Below are positions 39,132-48,746 of a stretch of 59,393 nucleotides of DNA, one piece after another (the stretch's first letter is position 1; the number at the start of each line of letters is the position of its first letter). The notes under the pieces were generated by a model that saw only the letters and a program-made list of their open reading frames with translations, was not told the DNA's origin and made no database searches. The translations under genes were made by a program, and so were the position numbers. The stretch is from contig JADLBV010000028.1 in the NCBI GenBank assembly GCA_020847545.1, forward strand, positions 1 to 59,393, written 5' to 3'. Origin of the DNA: Phycisphaerales bacterium (GTDB taxonomy: Bacteria > Planctomycetota > Phycisphaerae > Tepidisphaerales > Tepidisphaeraceae).

Positions 39132-40415
39132 TCAGGGGAACAATCCCTTTAATTTGGAGGCCTCGGCGACGCGGGAGATGGCGATGCTGTAGGCGGCGGT
39201 GCGGTAGTCGCAGTCGGCGGCGTCCGCCTTGGCGTTGACCTCGTCGAATGCCTGTTCCATCACCTGTTGGAGTTCATCCTGGACGCGCTTGGCATCCCAG
39301 AAGAAATTCTGCAACCCCTGCACCCATTCAAAATAGGAGACCGTGACGCCGCCGGCGTTGGCCAGGATGTCGGGGATGATCGTGACGCCGTTGTCACGGA
39401 GGATTTCATCGGCCTTGGGGGTGGTTGGTCCGTTGGCGGCTTCGACGACGGTGGGTGCCTTGATGTGATAGGCCACCTCCTCGGTCAGCGTGTTTTCCAT
39501 CGCGGCGGGGATCAGAACATCGCAGTCGCAGACGAGCAGGTCTTCGTTGCTGATCGCATCGGCGCCGGGGAATTCATCGAGCGTGCCGTTCTGACGGTAG
39601 TATTGGCCGGCCGATTCGATGTCGATGCCGGATTCATCGAAGATGCCGCTGGCGCGTTCGGTGACGGCGATGATGGTGGCGCCGCGCTGTGCCAGCAGGC
39701 GGGCCGTGTGGTAGCCGACGTTGCCAAACCCCTGTACGGCGATGCGAACATCCGAGAGGGCTTTGTTTCGGGTCGCGAGATATTTTCGCAGGGTGTTCAT
39801 CACGCCCCGGCCGGTGGCTTCCTCGCGGCCGACCGAGCCGCCGAGGGTGACCGGTTTGCCCGTGACCACGCCCAGCTCCTGGTGGCCGATCATCATCGAA
39901 TAGGTGTCGAACATCCATGACATCACCTGTGCATCGGTGCCGACATCAGGCGCGGGGATGTCCTGGTCCGGGCCGATGATGGGCATGATTTCGTAGGTGA
40001 ATCGTCGCGTGAGTCGTTCCTTTTCGCCGAGTGACAGTTTGCGCGGGTCGCACACGACGCCCCCCTTGGCGCCGCCATAGGGGAGTTTGACCAGCGCGTT
40101 TTTCCAGGTCTGGATCATCGCCAGCGCCATCACTTCATCGCGCGACACGCTGGGGTCGTAACGAATGCCCCCCTTGTATGGGCCGCGGGCGCTGTTGTGC
40201 TGCACGCGATAGCCGGTGAAGACTTGAATGCGACCATCGTCCATTCGCACGGGGCAGGAGACCGTCAGGACGCGTTTGGGGGATGAGAGCACCGGCCTCC
40301 AGGTGGGGTCGAGGTTCATCGTGTTGTAGATGCGTTCAAAATAGAGGTGGGCGTTTTGCCAGAATTGCGAATGGGCTTCGGATTTGGGATGCAGCAGGTT
40401 GGTGGTCTCGGTCAT
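39132..40415 (-). CDS. gdhA: Glu/Leu/Phe/Val dehydrogenase (glutamate dehydrogenase)
   Basis: A 427-residue enzyme. The catalytic lysine region PYGGAKGGVVCDPRKLSLGE and the substrate-binding GGIRYDP are present; Rossmann NAD(P) binding is IAVQGFGNVGYHTARLLAQRG. It oxidises glutamate to 2-oxoglutarate and ammonia, or the reverse. ATG 40415 follows AGGAG. It lies 25 bases behind dapF on the same strand, giving a nitrogen/lysine metabolism operon with the HEAT gene. Confidence 0.93.
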   Translation of the reverse strand: MTETTNLLHPKSEAHSQFWQNAHLYFERIYNTMNLDPTWRPVLSSPKRVLTVSCPVRMDDGRIQVFTGYRVQHNSARGPYKGGIRYDPSVSRDEVMALAMIQTWKNALVKLPYGGAKGGVVCDPRKLSLGEKERLTRRFTYEIMPIIGPDQDIPAPDVGTDAQVMSWMFDTYSMMIGHQELGVVTGKPVTLGGSVGREEATGRGVMNTLRKYLATRNKALSDVRIAVQGFGNVGYHTARLLAQRGATIIAVTERASGIFDESGIDIESAGQYYRQNGTLDEFPGADAISNEDLLVCDCDVLIPAAMENTLTEEVAYHIKAPTVVEAANGPTTPKADEILRDNGVTIIPDILANAGGVTVSYFEWVQGLQNFFWDAKRVQDELQQVMEQAFDEVNAKADAADCDYRTAAYSIAISRVAEASKLKGLFP

Positions 40416-40440
40416 GAAATGCTCCTGATGAGAGGCGTGG

Positions 40441-41289
40441 TCAATCCTCCAGCCAGATTCCGCTGAAAACCTCGGTGGCCGGGCCGGTCATGTGGACGTT
40501 GTTGTCGGTCTTGTTCCATTCCAGTTTCAGGTCGCCGCCGGGGAGATGGGCGGTGATTTTGCGGTCGGTGCGGTTGGTCAAAACGCCCGCCACGGCCACC
40601 GCGCACGCGCCGGTGCCGCAGGCCAGCGTGATGCCGCTGCCGCGTTCCCAGGTGCGCATGATGATTTCGTTGCGGTTGACCACCTGCACCCAGTGCGCGT
40701 TGATTCGGCGCGGGAAGGCGCCGTGGTTTTCCACCAGCGGGCCAAGGCGGGTGAGGTCGATTGCCTGAACATCCGGCACAAAGATCACCGCGTGCGGATT
40801 GCCCATCGAGACGAAGACCGCATCGGCCGGGGCATCGGGCAGGTTGAGCCGGTGTGAATGATCGAGGGTCGAAGGGAGCAATTTGGACGCATCGACCGGG
40901 ATTTTGGCCAATTCCAGAATTGGCTGGCCCATGTTGACCGTCACCAGGCGGACCTTGCCACGGTCGATTTCCAGATTGAGCTTCAGGACGCCCCGGCCGG
41001 TCTGGACTGTCATCGGATTGTTTTTGGTCAGGCCGTGGTCGTAGGCGTATTTGGCCACACAGCGCACGCCATTGCCGCACATTTCGCTTTCGGAGCCGTC
41101 GGCGTTGAACATGCGCATGCGCACATCGGCGGTTTCGCTGGGGAGGATGAGGATCAACCCATCACCACCGATGCCGAAATGACGATCGGCCACCCGCTTG
41201 GCCAGACCGGCCGGATCGACAACCGGTTGCTCAAAACCGCTGATGTAGACGTAATCGTTGCCTATGCCGTGCATCTTGGTGAACTTCAT
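40441..41289 (-). CDS. dapF: Diaminopimelate epimerase (DapF)
   Basis: A 282-residue two-domain epimerase. Catalytic cysteines lie in EMCGNGVRCVAKYAYD and ACGTGACAVAVAGV, which act as paired bases on LL- and meso-diaminopimelate. The N-terminal FTKMHGIGNDYVYI is the canonical start. It supplies meso-DAP for lysine and peptidoglycan, which matters because planctomycetes were long thought to lack peptidoglycan. It is followed by gdhA and preceded by the HEAT-repeat gene. Confidence 0.96.
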   Translation of the reverse strand: MKFTKMHGIGNDYVYISGFEQPVVDPAGLAKRVADRHFGIGGDGLILILPSETADVRMRMFNADGSESEMCGNGVRCVAKYAYDHGLTKNNPMTVQTGRGVLKLNLEIDRGKVRLVTVNMGQPILELAKIPVDASKLLPSTLDHSHRLNLPDAPADAVFVSMGNPHAVIFVPDVQAIDLTRLGPLVENHGAFPRRINAHWVQVVNRNEIIMRTWERGSGITLACGTGACAVAVAGVLTNRTDRKITAHLPGGDLKLEWNKTDNNVHMTGPATEVFSGIWLED

Positions 41290-41339
41290 GATGCCAATTG
41301 TAAGCCGACAGGTGGTGGTCGGCCACCGCGATGTGGGGA

Positions 41340-43565
41340 TTACCCTTCATCAAGGCCGGATTGCGGGCGTGAGGCGGAGCGTGGGCCGGTGGTGGCGGGG
41401 GATTTTTGTTTTTCGGACAGTTTTTGTCGGGCCTGGTCGGCAAGTGAATGAAGCACGCTGGTGTAACGCGCATCGAGTGGAGGGGTCATCTTGTCGGCTT
41501 CGGCGACGAGTTTGATCACTTCGGCGAATTCGTTTTCCTGGAGGAGATTGTTGGTCTCAGCGCGGATTTGTGCGCCGATGATCTCCTGATAGGTGGGGTC
41601 TTCCTTGATCAATGGTGCGGCGAATTCGACGGCTGCTTCGTATTGTCGGCTGCGCAGGAGGGCTTCGAGGGTCTGGCGGATCAGACCCTGGGTGACCATC
41701 CCCTTGTCCTGGCGGGATCGCCAAAAGTCCAGCGCGAGCTTGAAATAGGCGGCCGCATCCGCGGGCTGGCTGAGACGCATGTAGACCTGACCGATGTTTT
41801 CGCGGGTGTACGCCAGCGGCTCCTCATCCTTGTCCTTCAACTGTTTTTCGGCCAGCGCCTTGAGGATGATCAGCCGGCGTTCGGGTTGATCGTTGAACCG
41901 CTGCGCCCATTCCGGAAGGGCTTCCTTGGGCGCTTCGGGGAAGAGCAGTTGCAGCAGATTCCAGACCGCGTCGCGGACCTTGGCGCTGGTTTCGTTGGCG
42001 GGGTCCAGTTGCTGATAGAGCGTGGGGGCGATCTCAAAGGTGGCGCATTTTTCCAATGCCCGCACGGCCGCGAGACGGACGGTTTCTTCGCGGTCGTTGA
42101 GCAGCACCTGCACGATCCGATCCACCACCTTGGGGTCGCGATATTCGCCAAGACCATCCAGCGCGGCCCGGCGGATGGTGGGTGTTTCCTGCGGCCGCAG
42201 CAATTTGTAAAAGATGTCGCGCAGCGAGGGGTCGTGCAGCACGACCATTGCCTCGACACACGATTCGCGCAGGGTCTGGTCGCGTGGATCGGTGCGGGTT
42301 TCGACAACCTGTCGCAGCGCGGCGGCGATGCCCAATGCCAGTTTTGGATTTTTGTCGCGGGCCAGCGGTCCCAGTTCACGCAATGCCCGTGCGGCGGCCT
42401 CGGCGACTTTGGGGGAGGAGTCTTGCAACAGTTGAAGCAGCGGATCGATGGCGCGGATGTCGCCGATGGGGGTCAGGGCCTGGGCGATTTCGGCACGGAC
42501 CTGCTCATCGGGTTCCTGGGCCAGTTGGGCCAGCAGGGGTTCGAGGGCTTCGGGGTCGTTGATGACCCGCAGCGCCCGGGCCACTTCCATGCGCACCTCG
42601 GCGGCGCTGTCGCCGACCATCTGGCGGAGTTGCTGCTTGATGGGGGCGGAGATGGCGCGGTTGTTGAGTTTGTCGTTGTAGACGATGCGAGCGCCGACGG
42701 CCCGGATGGATGGCTCAACCGACTTCAGATAGCGGAGCAGCGCCTCGGGGCGCTGGGCATCGGGCATCGCCTGGTATTGGGAAAAGAGGAGCGATTGCGT
42801 CTCATCGCGCATCTGGCTGAGGCGATATTGCAACTGGTCGTAACGAATCGCTCGGTTGTCGAGCAGGTTGACGCGCCATTGGGTTTCGGTCAGGTCGCGG
42901 TTGTCGGTCCACCACTGTTGCCAGCGGGGGGCGTCGCGGCCGATGGTTTCGATGCCGGTCAAGGCGGCCAGCGCATCGGCGGCGGCGTTGTGGATGATGG
43001 GGGGTTCGTTGGCGTCCGTCAGGAGAGTGATGAGGATTTCGGCGGCCCGCTTTTCAATGGAAGTCCCCAGTGCCCGGATCGCGGCCAGACGGGTTTCGCG
43101 TTGGGGGGAGGAGGTCGCCAGCGAGGCCAGCCGGGTGAAGACCTCGGTGTTGTCCTTGAAGGCGCTCAGGGCCTGAATCGCGGCCTCGGTCATGGGGCGA
43201 TCAACGCCGATCAGTGCGAACAGGGGGTTGATGAACTGCGGATCGGGGGCGGGATCGACCGCCAGTGCCTTGGCGACGGCCAATTGGCCGGCACGGTTGC
43301 CGGCGGCCTGTAGAATGCGGTTGAGGATGGTGTTGGCTTCATCCGTATGGCGCAAAACCAATCGTCGGGCGGCCTCATCCCGTTCGGCCTGTGAGGTGGA
43401 GTCATCGGCCAAACGGGATGCGAGCTGGTCCAACTCCCGCTGGAGCATGGTTTTCGGGTCGGGCAGAGGGGCGGTGGAGGGGAGGGTTTGGGCGCATAGC
43501 CGGCCCGCGGTCGCGACAACGACCGACAGGAGCAATCCAGACAAAACCCGGCCATTCAAACGCAC
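41340..43565 (-). CDS. Exported HEAT-repeat protein
   Basis: A 741-residue protein with a signal peptide (GLLLSVVVATAGRLCAQ). Most of the sequence is HEAT/PBS-lyase-type helical pairs (AAEVRMEVARALRVINDPEA; EQVRAEIAQALTPIGDIRAI; SPKVAEAAARALRELGPLAR; ETVRLAAVRALEKCATFEIA). The C-terminal third looks TPR-like (MRLSQPADAAAYFKLALDFW). It is a scaffold for periplasmic interactions. The start is GTG 43565. It probably begins the operon with dapF and gdhA. Confidence 0.8.
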   Translation of the reverse strand: MRLNGRVLSGLLLSVVVATAGRLCAQTLPSTAPLPDPKTMLQRELDQLASRLADDSTSQAERDEAARRLVLRHTDEANTILNRILQAAGNRAGQLAVAKALAVDPAPDPQFINPLFALIGVDRPMTEAAIQALSAFKDNTEVFTRLASLATSSPQRETRLAAIRALGTSIEKRAAEILITLLTDANEPPIIHNAAADALAALTGIETIGRDAPRWQQWWTDNRDLTETQWRVNLLDNRAIRYDQLQYRLSQMRDETQSLLFSQYQAMPDAQRPEALLRYLKSVEPSIRAVGARIVYNDKLNNRAISAPIKQQLRQMVGDSAAEVRMEVARALRVINDPEALEPLLAQLAQEPDEQVRAEIAQALTPIGDIRAIDPLLQLLQDSSPKVAEAAARALRELGPLARDKNPKLALGIAAALRQVVETRTDPRDQTLRESCVEAMVVLHDPSLRDIFYKLLRPQETPTIRRAALDGLGEYRDPKVVDRIVQVLLNDREETVRLAAVRALEKCATFEIAPTLYQQLDPANETSAKVRDAVWNLLQLLFPEAPKEALPEWAQRFNDQPERRLIILKALAEKQLKDKDEEPLAYTRENIGQVYMRLSQPADAAAYFKLALDFWRSRQDKGMVTQGLIRQTLEALLRSRQYEAAVEFAAPLIKEDPTYQEIIGAQIRAETNNLLQENEFAEVIKLVAEADKMTPPLDARYTSVLHSLADQARQKLSEKQKSPATTGPRSASRPQSGLDEG

Positions 43566-43810
43566 GTGCGATCCCGATCCGGCCGTGTCCGACGGCGACG
43601 ATGGAGGTCCAGTACCAGTAAAATCCCTCGCGGGGGCTAAATTACCGGATTTTCACCCTTCGGCAAAGCCAAGAGGCGGAGGTGAAGGGCTTGGGATCGT
43701 GTTTTTCTGATCGACGGTGGTGATTGCTCTTGCCGGAGCGATTGTCCGATGAGTAAAGTAGCAGCGCGGCGAGAGTGGTCCGTGGGTGCCGGAGTGGATG
43801 ATGGTGGGCC

Positions 43811-45130
43811 ATGAATGACTGGAATGAAGCCGAGCAGCGGGTGGAGAAGGCCAGGGAGCTGTTTGAGCAGTGCAAATGGTCCGAAGCCTTGGAGGAATTG
43901 CGCGCCGCCATTGCGATCAATCCATACAACAGCGGGTGGTTTTTCAATCTGGGGTTGACGCTGGATGAGATGGGGCGGTTTGACGAGGCGGCCGATGCTT
44001 ATCGGCAGGCGCTGAGCATCGACGAGGGTGATCTTCAGGCGATGACCCATCTGGGGGTGGATTTGTGCCGTGCAGGTCGATATCAGGAGGCGTTGAAGAC
44101 GTTTGAAAGCGTCGAGGCCCGCGACGCCACGTTTGAAGAATCGTATTGCAACCGCATTCTGGTTTACAGCGAGCTGGGCGATCACGAAAAGGCGGAGGAG
44201 ATGTTTTATCTCGCCCGGCTTTATAAGGAGCAATGCCCGCAGTGTTTTTATGCCATCGGGTGCAGCCTGAGCGCGCGGGGACAATATGACAGGGCGATTT
44301 ATTGTTTTCAGCGGACGTTGGATCTGGATGATGAGCATTCGCAGGCTCATGTGCGCATCGCCGAGGCACAATGGGGCAAGGGTGAACTGGAACAGGCGCG
44401 GCGCAATTTTCTGACCGCGCTGCGACAGGATCCCGGCGACACCGATATTTTGTTGAACCTGGGTGAATTGCTGGCGGAGATGGGTCGGCTGGATGAGGCG
44501 GGGGAAAAATATCGCCGGGCGATTGAGTTAAAGCCTGATATACCGCCACCGCATTATTGCCTGGGTTGCTGGCTGATGCGGATGGGTCGGCCGGCCGAGG
44601 CCAAACAATCTTTTGAACGCGCGCTGGAGTTGGACCCCACCTTTGGCGGAGCGCATCTTCGGTTGGCGCAGATGTGTCATCGCAGGCGTGATGTGGTTGG
44701 GATGCAGTCCCATTTGCGCGCTGAGCTGCTGTTGCGGCCGGATGATGCGGCCATTTTGCGTGATCTTGCCGATTTGTTGTTGGACACGGGTGATGCCCGC
44801 GCCGCGGTTGTCTGTTTGCGCCGGCTGGTGCAGATCGACGGGGATGATGGCAAGGCGTGGCAGAATCTTGGCGTGGCGCAATTTCTGATCGGGCGGTATG
44901 CGGATGGGATCGCCAGCAGCCGACTGTCGCTGCGTCGCGACCCGCAAAGCACGGCCGCGATGCACAATGTCGCGCTGGCATATTGTCATCTCAAACAATA
45001 CAAGCGGGCGATGTTGTGGACCCGGCGAGGGCTGAAATTGTCGCCGCGCGACCGTTCATTGCACGCCTTGCATCTTCGGCTGATCATTTTGCGGGCGGCG
45101 GGCCGTGTGCGCGGGTGGATGGGGAAATAA
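43811..45130 (+). CDS. TPR protein (about nine tetratricopeptide repeats)
   Basis: A 439-residue soluble protein made of tandem 34-residue TPRs: AIAINPYNSGWFFNLGLTLD; DAYRQALSIDEGDLQAMTHL; YRRAIELKPDIPPPHYCLGC; FERALELDPTFGGAHLRLAQ; ASSRLSLRRDPQSTAAMHNV. It has no signal peptide. It acts as an interaction scaffold; no enzymatic domain is seen. It is divergent from the HEAT-repeat gene, separated by a 245-base gap that contains no gene I can support. Confidence 0.85.
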   Translation: MNDWNEAEQRVEKARELFEQCKWSEALEELRAAIAINPYNSGWFFNLGLTLDEMGRFDEAADAYRQALSIDEGDLQAMTHLGVDLCRAGRYQEALKTFESVEARDATFEESYCNRILVYSELGDHEKAEEMFYLARLYKEQCPQCFYAIGCSLSARGQYDRAIYCFQRTLDLDDEHSQAHVRIAEAQWGKGELEQARRNFLTALRQDPGDTDILLNLGELLAEMGRLDEAGEKYRRAIELKPDIPPPHYCLGCWLMRMGRPAEAKQSFERALELDPTFGGAHLRLAQMCHRRRDVVGMQSHLRAELLLRPDDAAILRDLADLLLDTGDARAAVVCLRRLVQIDGDDGKAWQNLGVAQFLIGRYADGIASSRLSLRRDPQSTAAMHNVALAYCHLKQYKRAMLWTRRGLKLSPRDRSLHALHLRLIILRAAGRVRGWMGK

Positions 45131-45189
45131 GCGATTGTTGATCGGCCGCCCCTTGCCAGCGCATCGCATCCATTTATCCTTATTTGACC

Positions 45190-46308
45190 ATGAATGAATC
45201 GCACACGTCTGATTCGTCTCAACATCGCGCCCGTCCCGTCTGGGTGCAGCCGCTGGCGGTGATTTTCTGTTGTACGGTGGTGGGGGCGTTGCTGCTCTAT
45301 TTTTTTGATGCGTTCAGCACGGTGCTGCTGGGGGCTTTGGCGGCGGCGATTGTGGCGTCAACGCTTAATCCATTGTGCCGGTTCATTCCCGGGCCGCGCG
45401 GAGTGTCGGCGGCGCTGTTGGGGTTGGGGCTGATCGTGGGGGTGGCGGGGTTGATCTTGGCGTTGTCCTGGCCATTGGCCGATCCGATTCGGCGCGAGTT
45501 GCACGAATGGCCCGACCGCAAGGTCAAGATTGACACCCTGTTGCAGGAATGGAGCACCAAGCTGCAACTGGACGAGGTGGTGACGGTTGATGCGCTGTTC
45601 GTCAACGTCGGGCGGTTTTTTGCCGGTGAAAGCGGGCCGCGATTTTTCACGCGCGGGGCGGATGTGCTGCTGGCGATTCTGATCTGGCTGGCGTTCATCT
45701 TCATCGGGTCGATTTTCATGCTGGCCGACCCGTGGGACAGTTTGTTGCTGCCGGCGTTGCGCACCGCGTCGCCGACGCTGCGCCCGCGATTGGAGGAATT
45801 GCTGGCCAATCTCGGCCCGCGGCTGCGCCGATGGGTGATCGGCACGTTCATCAGCATGTGCATCGTCTTCACGGCGTCGCTGATCGGATACAGTTCGATC
45901 GGGCTGAATTTCGCGTTGCCGCTGGCGATGCTGGCGGGGATGTGCGAAATCGTCCCCACCGTCGGGCCGGCCTGCGCGGTCATCATCGCGATCCTCTTTG
46001 GCGCCACGCAGAGTGGGCAGGTGGTGATCGGGGTGATCTGCGTTTATGCGATCATCCAGAGCATCGAGGCGTATGTGATTTTGCCGATGATCATGCGCGG
46101 CGCGGTGAACATTCATCCGGCCGTGACCCTCTTTTCGGTGGTCCTGTGGGGCAAAATTTTCGGTGTGCCGGGGATGATGCTGGCGATACCGATCAATCTG
46201 ACCATCGCCAGCGTGGTGGATCATCTTTATGTCCGCCCACGCGACCGGCGGCTTGAAGCCGCACGTCCGGCCGTCGTTGTGTCGCCACCGGCCGAACTGG
46301 TTGTGTAA
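45190..46308 (+). CDS. AI-2E family (PerM-like) permease
   Basis: A 372-residue membrane protein with about eight helices. The C-terminal block LAGMCEIVPTVGPACAVIIA is the family hallmark (IP-x-VGP), followed by PMIMRGAVNIHPAVTLFSVV and WGKIFGVPGMMLAIPI. Family members export AI-2 or act as Na+/H+ antiporters; the function cannot be chosen here. ATG 45190 is taken; a TTG six bases earlier is possible. It converges on the sigma-like gene with a six-base gap. Confidence 0.85.
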   Translation: MNESHTSDSSQHRARPVWVQPLAVIFCCTVVGALLLYFFDAFSTVLLGALAAAIVASTLNPLCRFIPGPRGVSAALLGLGLIVGVAGLILALSWPLADPIRRELHEWPDRKVKIDTLLQEWSTKLQLDEVVTVDALFVNVGRFFAGESGPRFFTRGADVLLAILIWLAFIFIGSIFMLADPWDSLLLPALRTASPTLRPRLEELLANLGPRLRRWVIGTFISMCIVFTASLIGYSSIGLNFALPLAMLAGMCEIVPTVGPACAVIIAILFGATQSGQVVIGVICVYAIIQSIEAYVILPMIMRGAVNIHPAVTLFSVVLWGKIFGVPGMMLAIPINLTIASVVDHLYVRPRDRRLEAARPAVVVSPPAELVV

Positions 46309-46314
46309 TTCGTG

Positions 46315-46998
46315 TTACAGGTCCAGTCTCTGATAGACCCACCAGCCGGCAAAACTGGCCGCTGCGAGGAGGGCCAGTAGGATCAGCCAACCGACCAGCC
46401 GCAATAGTCGGCGCACCCGAAGATATCGCCGCACGCGGTTTTGCACGGCCGGCAGGTACAGATGCGCATCCGGCAGCAATTTCTCGTATGCGGCTTTCAT
46501 TTGTGACACAAACGCATCGAATTGGCCGCCCGCCAGTTGACGCATGGATTGATCCGCCACCCGCAAATGATTGGCGGCGGCTTCGGTGGAACAATCCATC
46601 GCGGTGGCCAGTCGGCGGTAATCAAATTGCCCGCCGTGGTGCAAAATGAACGCTTCGCGTTGTTGAAAGTGCAGCCCGCGAATGGCGCGGATGAACGCGG
46701 TGTATGGCGCATCGCCGGCAAGATCGGGCGATACAAGCGATTCGTTGTGCAGGTCCGGTTGATAGAGGGCGGTTTGGCGGGTTGCCAAAACCGTGTGATG
46801 TTCAAACCAGCGCGGAGTCGCCAGATGAACCGAGCGTGAGGCGAGGGCCAATCCCCGTTTCATCATCATCCGTGTGACCGAACTGCCCAAATCCGACCGC
46901 CCGGTCAGCGCGAGGGCCATCCGATGCACCACGGGATATTCCTCGGTCAACAGCCGCTCGATCGCATTTCGCGGCGGCGGGGGAAGCGTGCCGGTCAT
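46315..46998 (-). CDS. Sigma-factor-like protein with C-terminal membrane helix
   Basis: A 227-residue protein. LHFQQREAFILHHGGQFDYR with RRLATAMDCSTEAAANHLRV is a sigma region-4-like HTH (QREAF..L...E.....IA....ST...H...). The N-terminal half has no clear region-2 aromatic promoter-melting motif. A C-terminal span (LVGWLILLALLAAASFAGWW) tethers it to the membrane. ATG 46998 is used because a further ATG upstream adds residues of the preceding gap. It is the last gene of a four-gene operon. Confidence 0.6.
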   Translation of the reverse strand: MTGTLPPPPRNAIERLLTEEYPVVHRMALALTGRSDLGSSVTRMMMKRGLALASRSVHLATPRWFEHHTVLATRQTALYQPDLHNESLVSPDLAGDAPYTAFIRAIRGLHFQQREAFILHHGGQFDYRRLATAMDCSTEAAANHLRVADQSMRQLAGGQFDAFVSQMKAAYEKLLPDAHLYLPAVQNRVRRYLRVRRLLRLVGWLILLALLAAASFAGWWVYQRLDL

Positions 46999-47028
46999 GG
47001 TGGGAATCATACACAAGATGAGCCAAAA

Positions 47029-48030
47029 TCACGCGCTCAACCCAACCAGATGCCGGACAACGCCACGGCCCAGGGCGCGCAGGTGATATCCCCCTTCCAG
47101 AAGGCTGATGATCCGCCCTTCGCAATAACGATCGGCGACGGCGACCAGGGCGCGGGTGATCTGCTCAAATCCATCATCGCTCAGGTTGATGTCGGCCAGC
47201 GGATCGTCCCGATGCGCATCAAAGCCGGCGGAAATCAGCAACACCTGCGGGCGAAATTCCTCCAGCTCCGGGACCACGCGGTTGTCCATCACGCGCAGAT
47301 AATCGACATCTTCCGCGCCGGGGTCGAAGGGGATGTTGATGGTGTAGCCGCGCGCCTGCGCGTGGCCGATCTCCCAGTCGTGGCCGCTGCCGGGATAGCA
47401 GGTGCGCGGGTTTTGATGCAGGCTGATGAAGAGCACATCGGGATCATTGTCAAAAACGGCCTGTGTGCCGTTGCCGTGGTGGACATCAAAATCGACGATG
47501 GCGATTTTGTCGATCCCGTACGCCTGTTGAAGATAACGCGCGGTGATGGCGATGTTGTTGAAGAGACAAAATCCCATCGGTCGATTCGGTTCGGCGTGAT
47601 GGCCGGGGGGGCGAATGGCCGCGAACGCCCGGCGGGCCTGGCCTTGCATGACCGCATCGGCACTGCGAATGGCCGCCCCCACCGCAAGCAATGCGATGTC
47701 ATAACTGTCGGGGCCGACCGGTGTGTCACCCTGATCCAGCACGCCGCCGCCGTGTCGGCAGATGCGCTCGATGCGTTGGATCATGTCGATGGGGTGAACG
47801 GTTTGTATCCACTTGGGATCGGCGGGGGTAGGGGTGATTTCCAGAAGTTTGGGCAGCCCCAGTGGATGCAGGCCGAAATTGAAGGAAAAATCGGGGAATG
47901 GATTGGGCGAATCGACCAAACCGGCATCGCGCACGGCTTTGAAAATGGCGCGAATGCGGTCGGGCCGTTCGGGGTGGTGCGGGCCGGTGGGGTGATCGGC
48001 GAAACGGGGGCTGGTGCAAAGGGCGATCAT
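47029..48030 (-). CDS. Histone-deacetylase superfamily (HDAC/AcuC/APAH-like) amidohydrolase
   Basis: A 333-residue arginase-deacetylase fold enzyme. RPPGHHAEPNRPMGFCLFNN supplies the H-H charge-relay pair. The zinc ligands lie in IVDFDVHHGNGTQAVF (D-x-H), with another D in LLISAGFDAHRDDPL. Likely substrates are acetylated polyamines or acetoin-related acetyl-lysine; histones are absent in bacteria. It sits ten bases behind the TVP38-like gene and 30 before the sigma-like gene. Confidence 0.92.
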   Translation of the reverse strand: MIALCTSPRFADHPTGPHHPERPDRIRAIFKAVRDAGLVDSPNPFPDFSFNFGLHPLGLPKLLEITPTPADPKWIQTVHPIDMIQRIERICRHGGGVLDQGDTPVGPDSYDIALLAVGAAIRSADAVMQGQARRAFAAIRPPGHHAEPNRPMGFCLFNNIAITARYLQQAYGIDKIAIVDFDVHHGNGTQAVFDNDPDVLFISLHQNPRTCYPGSGHDWEIGHAQARGYTINIPFDPGAEDVDYLRVMDNRVVPELEEFRPQVLLISAGFDAHRDDPLADINLSDDGFEQITRALVAVADRYCEGRIISLLEGGYHLRALGRGVVRHLVGLSA

Positions 48031-48040
48031 CTGGATGGCC

Positions 48041-48709
48041 TTATTCTATCCCAATTCGTTTGAACCAGTCGGGGTACAGATAACGCAGCGCCAATGGCGT
48101 CAATAATATCAGGTTCATCACCACCTGAAGAAGGATGAATTCCAGCGTGGCGACGCGATGGGGGGCAGCGCCGAGGGTGGCATACAGGGTGATGGCGGGC
48201 AGGTTGCCCAGCAGCGTGCCGGTGGTGACGCCGAGCCATGAAATGCGGGTCAATCCAAAGAGATAATTACTGAGCGAAAAGGGGAGGATGTGGATCAGCC
48301 GAACCGCCATGACCACCATGAAACCGTTGTGGCCCATTTTTTCGTTCAGACGGTGGAGTTTTTGCAGTCGCGGTTCGATTTTGGCGTGATACCAGTCGGC
48401 CGACAGCCAGCGGGCCAGCAGCAAAGTCAGGCCGGAGGCCAGCGTGGCGGCGATGTCGCACCAGATGATGCCCCACACGATGCCGAACCCGCAACCCGCC
48501 AGCACCTGTATCCACCAGACCGGCAGCATCAGCAGCGTGGCGGCGATGTAGATGGCGATGACGATCAATGGAGAGAGGTAGGGATGGGCCGTCGTCCAGA
48601 CCTGAACATCGTGGCCGATGATCTGGGGATGATGGGCGATGATTCGCCCGCGTTCGGTTCCCAGCAGAAAAACCAGCGCAACCACCACGGCGCAGATCAG
48701 CAGGCACAA
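48041..48709 (-). CDS. TVP38/TMEM64 (DedA-like) membrane protein
   Basis: A 222-residue protein with about five or six helices. The family core is LPVWWIQVLAGCGFGIVWGI with IIWCDIAATLASGLTLLLAR, followed by VVMAVRLIHILPFSLSNYLF and GLTRISWLGVTTGTLLGNLP. The true start is unclear: TTG 48709 has no ribosome binding site, whereas ATG is lacking upstream to the stop. It should be a phospholipid scramblase or flippase of DedA/VTT type. It is the second gene of the operon, 37 bases behind the zinc-ribbon gene. Confidence 0.8.
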   Translation of the reverse strand: MCLLICAVVVALVFLLGTERGRIIAHHPQIIGHDVQVWTTAHPYLSPLIVIAIYIAATLLMLPVWWIQVLAGCGFGIVWGIIWCDIAATLASGLTLLLARWLSADWYHAKIEPRLQKLHRLNEKMGHNGFMVVMAVRLIHILPFSLSNYLFGLTRISWLGVTTGTLLGNLPAITLYATLGAAPHRVATLEFILLQVVMNLILLTPLALRYLYPDWFKRIGIE

Positions 48710-48746
48710 AGAAATGCGTCGAATCGTTTGCAGGATGAGTTCCTCA

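Noticed and set aside
41448-43313. 621-codon open frame on the + strand
   Set aside because: It mirrors the HEAT-repeat gene; its sequence is glycine/aspartate-rich low complexity.
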